A stretch of 49,618 nt of DNA. Origin: CAZIGM01 sp964538675 (GTDB lineage Bacteria; Bacillota; Bacilli; Tepidibacillales; Tepidibacillaceae). A program made the position numbers and the translations under genes. This document shows, piece after piece, positions 44,801 through 49,618 of this stretch (position 1 is the first letter of the stretch; each line of letters starts with the position of its first letter). The DNA lies in assembly GCA_964538675.1 (NCBI GenBank), contig CAZIGM010000010.1, positions 1-49,618 on the forward strand, in the 5' to 3' direction. Under the pieces are notes generated by a model that worked only from the letters and a program-made list of their open reading frames with translations, was not told where the DNA came from and ran no database searches.

Positions 44801-46243
44801 ATCTGACAAATTAATGCGTCCTTTAGATAGTATTGCTAAAGGTCCATCATAACCAAGTGAAGTAATTTGCTCCTTACCACTAACTGCCATTTTTTCTACA
44901 TTAATTATATGTTCTCGTTCCCAGCCAAAAGATTGATATACACCATTTGAAATTTCTTCATATTCTGAAAATATTAAATCTGTCTTTTGAAAATCGGGTA
45001 CTTGTAATTTTTTACGATATTTTTTCAATGGAAAATTCTTGTCAATTTCGTTATAGACAATTTGTTGTATTTCTGAATAATTGGAAACTTTTATAGACTC
45101 ATCATGGTTGAAAGTAACTCCTATTTTTTCACCTGGTGCTAGTGGTTTTGGTTCATTTACCATTTCATATGAATAAACAATTCCCTGTTCTGAAGAAAAG
45201 TATAAATTATCCTTTGTTTCAACCATCCATAAAGGGCGAAGCCCAAGAGCATCAACACAAAAAATTGATTGATTTCCAAAGCGTGATACAATGCCAGCTG
45301 GTCCCTGTGCAAACGGTCCCCATAGATGTCTTAAAAAAGTATATAAATCCTTTAAATTTGATGAAATATTATGAATTTCATTATATATAGGTGGAAAAAT
45401 CATTTCCATTGTAGTAAATAATGAAAAACCATAATGGGCAATTATACCTTGGATAATTCTATTTAAATCTTGTGAATCACTTCCATTATAGACTAAAGGA
45501 ATGTCTAGCATTTTGGCTTCGTCACGTAAACGAGCAATTGTATTTATTTCACCATTATGACCTAGTAAAGAAAATGGTTGAACTCTAAAAGAATGAGATA
45601 ATGTATTTGTTGAATAGCGATTATGCCCAATTGTATTAATTGATTTACATAATGGATTTTGTAAATCTAGATAATACTCATATAAAATGTCCGCAGAGCC
45701 CATTACTTTATAAATGACAGAATAATTACTTAGTGATACAACATGTACATCTAAATTTTCTTCAATATCTATATTTAATAAAAACAACTTTTGACTGATA
45801 TTAGTAGGAGTATCAGCAAATATTCCAGCAATTTGCAAAAAGAATGGTTCCAGCTTTTTGCCGTTAGGACCTAATTTGCTTGAATTAACTTGATTTTTTT
45901 CCTCTAATAAAATATTTATATTATGCTTTTTAAATTTTTCTTTAATTTCAATTAAAGTATTATTTAAGGATTTAACTTTTGTGTCAATAAAAATATGTCC
46001 CACTAAAAAAAGTGGGGAATAAACTAGTTCAGGTTCTAACCCATTATCATTAAATTTTTTTTCCCAAAGCTTTTTTGGAATATCAGTTAATATTCCAGTA
46101 CCATCACCTTCACCGTTAATAAAACCTGAACGGTGGTTTAATTTAATTAGGGCTTCTATATTCTTTTTTATATTTTCATGTGTCGCTACACCATTTTTCT
46201 CTATTACTGCAACTATTCCACAGCTATCATGTTCTTTTATCAT
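41852..46243 (-). CDS. gltB: glutamate synthase large subunit
   Basis: This 1463-residue enzyme has an N-terminal glutaminase domain beginning at Cys8 (EHDSCGIVAVIEK, after a 7-residue propeptide). A central domain follows, then the FMN-binding synthase domain (SGYDGGTGAARVHA; WADGGIRSGKDV), the 3Fe-4S cysteines in CTTCRSCHLDTCHVGIST (near residue 1080), and a GXGXG C-terminal domain (about 1230-1460). It transfers glutamine amide nitrogen to 2-oxoglutarate. No GltD small subunit lies beside it, so the electron donor may be ferredoxin or a GltD elsewhere. No ribosome site adjoins ATG at 46243; a hairpin AGGTCG..CGACCT lies about 8 bases upstream and may control translation. Confidence 0.94.
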   Translation of the reverse strand: MIKEHDSCGIVAVIEKNGVATHENIKKNIEALIKLNHRSGFINGEGDGTGILTDIPKKLWEKKFNDNGLEPELVYSPLFLVGHIFIDTKVKSLNNTLIEIKEKFKKHNINILLEEKNQVNSSKLGPNGKKLEPFFLQIAGIFADTPTNISQKLFLLNIDIEENLDVHVVSLSNYSVIYKVMGSADILYEYYLDLQNPLCKSINTIGHNRYSTNTLSHSFRVQPFSLLGHNGEINTIARLRDEAKMLDIPLVYNGSDSQDLNRIIQGIIAHYGFSLFTTMEMIFPPIYNEIHNISSNLKDLYTFLRHLWGPFAQGPAGIVSRFGNQSIFCVDALGLRPLWMVETKDNLYFSSEQGIVYSYEMVNEPKPLAPGEKIGVTFNHDESIKVSNYSEIQQIVYNEIDKNFPLKKYRKKLQVPDFQKTDLIFSEYEEISNGVYQSFGWEREHIINVEKMAVSGKEQITSLGYDGPLAILSKGRINLSDFFKETVAVVTNPAIDREREIEHFSTRMILGGREKFVPHNRGDTSFEILSPILLEGITAQIFAEEIGTTTLDKAFHCFFSENRRSVATLDLAFSQKQTIKERLVILNNEAIQAVKSGAKLIILDDQILFENNEYLWLDPHLAIASIDTALKNENINNENLRRMTSIILRSGSLRHLHDMITAIGLGADAVSPYLLFNSISQKNNIDSIKNVYSALNKGLEKVISTLGIHELRGYSRLFSSIGLHQEIIEILRVNNFFGNNKIGYSFFQLENDALKRREDFNSDKVRVTRSFKLLPKITKDLHDISFGIKGYDVYKENLSEQEKENPLAIRHLLDFKFSQEIINKDYINIGIGNHALPFVISSMSFGSQSETAFRAYAEASYQLNMLSISGEGGEIKSLLGRYPNNRGMQIASGRFGVNVEFVNSSHWLEIKIGQGAKPGEGGHLPSNKVTVKIADARNTSPNTDLISPSNNHDIYSIEDLAQIISELKTTNNTAKIIVKVPIVPNIGTISVGIAKAGADVISLSGYDGGTGAARVHAVQHVGLPIEIGINLSHLALIDAGLRDAVEIWADGGIRSGKDVVKSILLGANRVGFGTLALVAVGCTTCRSCHLDTCHVGISTQIDNIEQATNKGLKNFKPRDFDLSVSNLKRLFLLIAEETKEIVNRLGASTLQDLVGKSDLLQQINYNNLLDLSSLLISSPIQRKSESISNNVISDNATQPEELTQKLVNCTNRMIGSDISGNRVRNNLNGKYHSKQPINIKFKDGSIPGNGLAAYLSDGVNIEVNGGCQDGLGKTAYGGKVSIIKTKDKNGYYINGSIGKSCFYGAQKGLFIVQGNADSRACIRLSGADIIIGGEITTPIQDKLGGIATRANIKGFAFEYMTNGRVIVLGDPGPWICSGMTGGVIYQRIVPELGLDINALKRRIAKGANISILPIDSKGIDDINELLNLYIQELTKFNQHENAKKLVNILSDVKSHFVQIIAKI

Positions 46244-46304
46244 CGCAACAAGGTCGTTTAATCGACCTTTCCACCACCTTTAATTACTACAGATTATTAT
46301 AAAA

Positions 46305-46333
46305 ATCATACCATTTGTAAGGAATTTATACAA
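46305..46333 (-). promoter_or_regulatory. promoter candidate for gltB
   Basis: TTGTAT (46328-46333) and TATGAT (46305-46310) on the minus strand are 17 bases apart, about 60 bases before the start of gltB. Confidence 0.65.
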
Positions 46334-46378
46334 TATAAAAATGATTAAATATGCAGTAGCGAGGGATAATATACAAAA

Positions 46379-46390
46379 GAAAACGTTTTC
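46379..46390. promoter_or_regulatory. cre-like palindrome GAAAACGTTTTC
   Basis: A perfect 12-bp palindrome inside AAGAAAACGTTTTCAT matches the CcpA cre consensus with one mismatch. It lies about 75 bases upstream of the presumed gltB start site, a position more typical of activation. LacI-family binding in general is equally possible. Confidence 0.45.
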
Positions 46391-46586
46391 ATAAATACTA
46401 TAAAATAGTTGCACATAGATGAATTTGCACAAATTATTCTAAAAATAATATACATAAGATATACATAAAAAAATAAAATCAAATTAAGATGATTTTACTA
46501 AAACTTGTTATAGGAGCATTGCATTACAGAATTAGAGTAATAAGAAGTTAATGAGTTTAGATGGTTTCACCTCTTGTAATTGATTT

Positions 46587-46943
46587 TTAGACATTTAAAG
46601 AGAATCCGAAAAGACCTGTAATTAAAATAACAAGAATATGAAGAAAAACAAAAGTAAATGCCTTTAAAGTTTCTTTTCTTTTTAAAAGATCAAATATTTC
46701 AAATGAGAAAGTAGAGAAAGTAGTGAATGCTCCAAGGAATCCCCCTGTAATAAAAAAATAAAAACTTTGAGTTTCGTTTAGAATATTATAACCGAGTATA
46801 TAACCTAAGAGAAATGATCCTATTGCATTTACTACTAGTGTGGCAATCGGAAAAGAATTATTTCGAGTTTTTATATATTTACTTATAGCATATCTACTTA
46901 TTGCTCCAAGGGACCCACCAATACCAATTAATAACCAATTCAT
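46587..46943 (-). CDS. crcB: fluoride channel CrcB/Fluc, second of pair
   Basis: This 118-residue four-helix protein has the Fluc motifs GIGGSLGAISRYAISK, FPIATLVVNAIGSFLLG and GGFLGAFTTFSTFSFE, the last lining the fluoride pore. Paired CrcB genes make heterodimeric fluoride exporters in many Gram-positives. ATG at 46943 overlaps the TGA of the first paralogue by 4 bases. The start has GAAGGGGGG upstream. Confidence 0.93.
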   Translation of the reverse strand: MNWLLIGIGGSLGAISRYAISKYIKTRNNSFPIATLVVNAIGSFLLGYILGYNILNETQSFYFFITGGFLGAFTTFSTFSFEIFDLLKRKETLKAFTFVFLHILVILITGLFGFSLNV

Positions 46944-47353
46944 GATTCATCCCCCCTTGAACCTGAAGGAATTACAATATCTTTTAATTTCATGTTTGCT
47001 GTTTTAAATCCAAGTAAAGCAAATAAAATACCTCCTAATATACTTAACGAAATATATAAAAAAGCTAACAAAAATTCACCTGAATTGAGAAGAGTAAGTG
47101 TTTCCAAACTAAAAGTCGAAAAAGTAGTAAAAGAACCTAATAAGCCAGTTGAAAAAAATAGTTTAAATTTAGTAGACATTTTTTTTGCGTAATTTGCTAA
47201 AAAATACGCTAGAATAAATGTTCCTAATAAATTTATTGCTAAAGTAGAAAAAGGTAACAACGTATTAGAAAATGTTTGCAACAAAAAATCTCCAGTGCTA
47301 ACCCTTAACACAGCTCCAATAAATCCTCCTATTCCAACGTATAAATAGTTCAT
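46940..47353 (-). CDS. crcB: fluoride channel CrcB/Fluc, first of pair
   Basis: This 137-residue paralogue has GIGGFIGAVLRVSTGD, LPFSTLAINLLGTFILAY and GLLGSFTTFSTFSLE. It ends with an 18-residue hydrophilic extension beyond the usual length. AGAAGGGCAA precedes ATG at 47353. It overlaps the second crcB by 4 bases, so the two are coupled and should be made in equal amounts for an antiparallel heterodimer. Confidence 0.93.
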   Translation of the reverse strand: MNYLYVGIGGFIGAVLRVSTGDFLLQTFSNTLLPFSTLAINLLGTFILAYFLANYAKKMSTKFKLFFSTGLLGSFTTFSTFSLETLTLLNSGEFLLAFLYISLSILGGILFALLGFKTANMKLKDIVIPSGSRGDES

Positions 47354-47561
47354 ATAATTGCCCTTCTTTGCTAGATTTTAATAGTAATTTATACACTAGT
47401 ATAATCTAATAATAATAAAAGGAAAAGAAACGTAAAGCAAAAAGACTTTGAATTCGTAATAATATTAAAGTAATTTATACCGTAAATTACCATTTAAAAC
47501 TAGAATTGTCTTATTTATTAAGGAAATAATATTTAGTATTAGAAGAAAGGAGGGATAAAGG

Positions 47562-47699
47562 ATGCCAAAACAATTCAAACAAAATAATAATATGCAACAA
47601 AATAATAAGAAAGATAAACAAAACCAAGAAGCTCCTGCAATGTCTTCAACTCAAAGAACAGGAAAACCTGAAGAAAAGGGAGAAGATCGTCAACCATAG
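47562..47699 (+). CDS. small hydrophilic Gln/Asn/Lys-rich protein (45 aa)
   Basis: AAAGGAGGG precedes ATG at 47562 at close spacing. The 45-residue product (starts MPKQFKQNNNMQQNNKKDKQ) has no hydrophobic stretch, no cysteine or tryptophan, and is probably disordered. A terminator (47721-47755) follows, so it is a single-gene unit. The composition recalls minor small acid-soluble spore proteins, but no family motif is recognised. Confidence 0.7.
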   Translation: MPKQFKQNNNMQQNNKKDKQNQEAPAMSSTQRTGKPEEKGEDRQP

Positions 47700-47720
47700 T
47701 ATATTAATATATTCACATTA

Positions 47721-47755
47721 AATAGGACATAAGAAGTATTTTCTTATGTCCTATT
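47721..47755 (+). terminator. terminator after the 45-aa gene
   Basis: The 15-bp stem AATAGGACATAAGAA/TTCTTATGTCCTATT (47721-47735 with 47741-47755) is nearly perfect. Confidence 0.85.
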
Positions 47756-47858
47756 ATTTGTTTATGCTAAAATAAAGAAAAAAATCAAAAAATTAACTTT
47801 CATCTAATATTAATAATGATATACTGTACTATATAAAAATTTCATCAACGAGGTAATT

Positions 47859-48521
47859 ATGAGTGATTATATTAATATTAAACCAGCTAAAAAAATAGAA
47901 GCGATGAAAATTTTAGAGATTTTGGCTAGATTATATCCAGAGGCAAACTGTGAACTAAATTATTCAAGCCCCTTTGAATTGTTAATTGCTACAATGTTAT
48001 CTGCCCAATCAACTGATAAAAAGGTTAATCAAATTACAGCTAGATTATTTGAAAGATATAAAACACCTGAACAATTTCTTAGTTTAACTAATGAAGAGTT
48101 GGAAAATGAAATTAAACAGATTGGGTTATATAGAAATAAAAGCAAAAATATATTTAAAGTATGTAGAATTTTAGTTAGTGAATATGAGGGGAAAGTTCCA
48201 GACAATAGAGACTTACTAGAATCTTTGCCAGGTGTAGGTAGAAAAACAGCAAATGTTGTGTTAAGTAATGCTTTTCATATGCCAGCAATAGCTGTTGATA
48301 CACATGTATTTAGAGTATCTAACCGAATTGGATTGACTAATAGTGACAAAGTCTTAGATACTGAAATGCAATTAATGAGTCTATTTCCAAAGGACTTATG
48401 GATAACTACGCATCATTTGTTAATATGGCATGGTAGAAGGATTTGTAATGCACGAAATCCTAAATGTGTAGAGTGCGAAATATCACCTTATTGTAAATAT
48501 GGAATAAAAAACATAATATAA
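47859..48521 (+). CDS. nth: endonuclease III
   Basis: This 220-residue DNA glycosylase/AP lyase has the helix-hairpin-helix ESLPGVGRKTANVV with catalytic Lys129, the essential Asp147 in AVDTHVFRVS, and the 4Fe-4S cluster cysteines 196, 203, 206 and 212 (C-x6-C-x2-C-x5-C). It removes oxidised pyrimidines in base-excision repair. CGAGGTAATT precedes ATG at 47859. It is 31 bases upstream of the Fur-family regulator, and the two are probably co-transcribed. Confidence 0.96.
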   Translation: MSDYINIKPAKKIEAMKILEILARLYPEANCELNYSSPFELLIATMLSAQSTDKKVNQITARLFERYKTPEQFLSLTNEELENEIKQIGLYRNKSKNIFKVCRILVSEYEGKVPDNRDLLESLPGVGRKTANVVLSNAFHMPAIAVDTHVFRVSNRIGLTNSDKVLDTEMQLMSLFPKDLWITTHHLLIWHGRRICNARNPKCVECEISPYCKYGIKNII

Positions 48522-48552
48522 GAATATTAATTATTGGGAGGGGGAGAGAATT

Positions 48553-48978
48553 GTGAATATTGACTTTAATAGTGCTTTAGAAACTTTGAAAGATAAAGGT
48601 ATTAGGTTAACACCACAACGTTCTGCTATTCTTTCTTATATATATAAGACAGAATCACATCCATCAGCGGATGTAATATATAAAGCATTAGAGAAAGATT
48701 TTCCTAATATGAGTGTTGCGACTGTATATAACAATCTCAGGGTATTTTTAGAAGTTGGATTAATTGACGAACTGTTATTTGGTGATCATTCAAGTCGATT
48801 TGAGGTTAAACATTCTCATCATTATCATGTAATATGTAATATGTGTGGTTCTATAGAAGACTTTGTATCATCATATTTTTCGAATTTAGAGGATCTAGTA
48901 TCAAAAGAGAAAGAATTTTTAGTTGATAATCATAGGGTTGAATTTTATGGAATTTGTAGTAATTGTCAAAAGATATAA
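48553..48978 (+). CDS. Fur/PerR-family metalloregulator
   Basis: This 141-residue regulator has the winged helix (LTPQRSAILSYIYKTESHPS; VATVYNNLRVFLEVGL), the regulatory metal ligands in HSHHYHVIC, and two CxxC zinc pairs (CNMC and CSNC). The pattern fits PerR, which senses peroxide by metal-catalysed oxidation of histidines, more than Fur, though the call stays at family level. GTG at 48553 has GAGGGGGAG upstream. Its position after nth agrees with an oxidative damage response. Confidence 0.88.
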   Translation: MNIDFNSALETLKDKGIRLTPQRSAILSYIYKTESHPSADVIYKALEKDFPNMSVATVYNNLRVFLEVGLIDELLFGDHSSRFEVKHSHHYHVICNMCGSIEDFVSSYFSNLEDLVSKEKEFLVDNHRVEFYGICSNCQKI

Positions 48979-49056
48979 TTAAAAAATAACAGAAAAAGTT
49001 CCCTGTTTTTCCTACGACATTTTAATGTTATTATTGATGGAGAAAGGGGAATATTA

Positions 49057-49618
49057 ATGTATACTAGAGAACTAATTTTTAAGCATAAAAAAAAGAAAAA
49101 TAGGACTTATATTTTCTTACTATCTGCTTTAATACTATCTTTAGTTGTCACTAGTTTTATATTAACATATTTATATTTACCTTTTTTTAAAAATGCAAAG
49201 ATTAATCCGACCGACGAGATAAAATTATATTATATGGGCGAATTAATGAATCAAGTTGGTTATGAAGATGAGGGTGTATTATATCTTCCTTATTCATTTA
49301 TTAAGGAATATATTGATTCAGAAATTAATTGGGATGAAAATGGGAACTATACAATAATAACAACAAGTGAAAACGTGTTTCATATTCCTTTAGGTAAAAC
49401 TGAAGGATTATTAAATTTGGAACCATATTCTTTTACTTATCCCGTAATAGAATATAATAATAATATTTATCTTCCTATTGATCCATTAAGCAGCTATTAT
49501 GAAATTGAAATAGAATATTTTGAAGATAATTCGCTTCTTATTATTCATGATTTAAAGCAACCAGTTCTTCAGGGTATTATTGTTAAGGACACAAAATTAA
49601 GAACTCAACCTAAATTAA
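49057..49618 (+). CDS. membrane-anchored protein with copper amine oxidase N-like and SH3-like segments, 3' end cut by window
   Basis: The frame is open from ATG 49057 (GAAAGGGGA upstream) to the window end, 187 codons. A single N-terminal helix (about residues 21-46) follows a basic start, so the bulk lies outside the cell. Residues about 66-115 (VLYLPYSFIKEYID; INWDENGN) resemble the copper amine oxidase N-terminal domain used in Gram-positive wall proteins. The end (GIIVKDTKLRTQPKL) resembles the start of a bacterial SH3 domain. Such proteins often end in a glycosyl hydrolase or amidase domain, which lies beyond the window. Cell-wall association is inferred. Confidence 0.72.
   Translation, partial: MYTRELIFKHKKKKNRTYIFLLSALILSLVVTSFILTYLYLPFFKNAKINPTDEIKLYYMGELMNQVGYEDEGVLYLPYSFIKEYIDSEINWDENGNYTIITTSENVFHIPLGKTEGLLNLEPYSFTYPVIEYNNNIYLPIDPLSSYYEIEIEYFEDNSLLIIHDLKQPVLQGIIVKDTKLRTQPKL

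Larger units (their letters stand above)
46244..46586. other. regulatory gap upstream of gltB
   Basis: No gene is seen. The region holds the hairpin next to the gltB start (about 46251-46268), a promoter candidate at 46305-46333, a cre-like palindrome at 46379-46390 and otherwise AT-rich sequence. Confidence 0.5.

Noticed and set aside
47066..47090. TTCACCTGAATT similar to the repeat's stem
   Set aside because: It is inside crcB, has no other part of the element, and is probably chance.
47354..47561. Fluoride riboswitch upstream of the crcB pair
   Set aside because: The conserved GGcGATGG..CC core of the crcB motif was looked for upstream of 47353 and not found.
48979..49050. Terminator after the Fur/PerR gene
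   Set aside because: Only a 5-bp AACAG/CTGTT stem is seen, too weak to call.

Overview
The window is AT-rich chromosomal DNA from a low-GC, endospore-forming Gram-positive bacterium (Bacillota), probably an anaerobe of clostridial type. The evidence is GGGGG/AGGAGG-type ribosome binding sites, two CotF-like spore coat genes, a YheC/D-type ATP-grasp domain, a T-box leader, an Agr-type peptide system, L-lactate dehydrogenase and a PepF oligopeptidase. No rRNA, tRNA, CRISPR array or intact transposase gene was seen. The species cannot be named from the sequence.

Layout. 1-3.7 kb: the 3'-truncated end of a Mur ligase/YheC-D fusion, an amino acid racemase (both minus), a structured repeat, and an AhpD-like protein. 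3.7-9.3 kb (minus): a transporter regulon with a cNMP/CBS/DUF294 regulator, a small membrane protein, an SSS sodium:solute symporter, its DUF4212 partner and a DnaQ-like exonuclease. It lies opposite a LytS/LytTR two-component pair (9.6-11.7 kb) that may control it. 11.7-15.5 kb: HD hydrolase, CDF metal exporter, DedA-PAP2 fusion and lipoate ligase. 15.5-24.1 kb: an operon led by a TetR repressor with a 36-bp palindromic operator; it holds a CbiK-type chelatase, an ABC/FtsX transporter, an MMPL exporter and a secreted partner. 24.2-25.6 kb: PAS protein and CotF pair. 25.7-28.4 kb: an Agr-type operon (unknown protein, AgrC-like, AgrB, AgrD-like with Ser instead of Cys) without AgrA.

28.5-33.6 kb: lactate dehydrogenase, PepF, and SerA under a T-box. 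33.6-41.2 kb: PHP phosphatase, type I phosphodiesterase, EEP nuclease, YtcJ amidohydrolase, a divergent sigma-region-2-like protein, a second copy of the repeat, a membrane-anchored unknown, and a YdjM-family protein. 41.2-41.9 kb: a cluster of very small ORFs with a strong promoter and tandem hairpins. 41.9-46.3 kb: glutamate synthase large subunit alone. 46.6-47.4 kb: paired fluoride channels. 47.5-49.6 kb: a 45-residue hydrophilic protein, endonuclease III, a Fur/PerR regulator and the start of a membrane-anchored protein with an SH3-like segment.

The points most worth a second look are the Mur ligase/YheC-D fusion that lacks the MurF N-terminal domain, the small-peptide locus at 41.3-41.8 kb, the Agr system predicted to make a serine lactone, the chelatase inside a drug-efflux-like operon, and a stem-loop-ended repeat whose short third copy supplies the last codons of the DedA-PAP2 gene.
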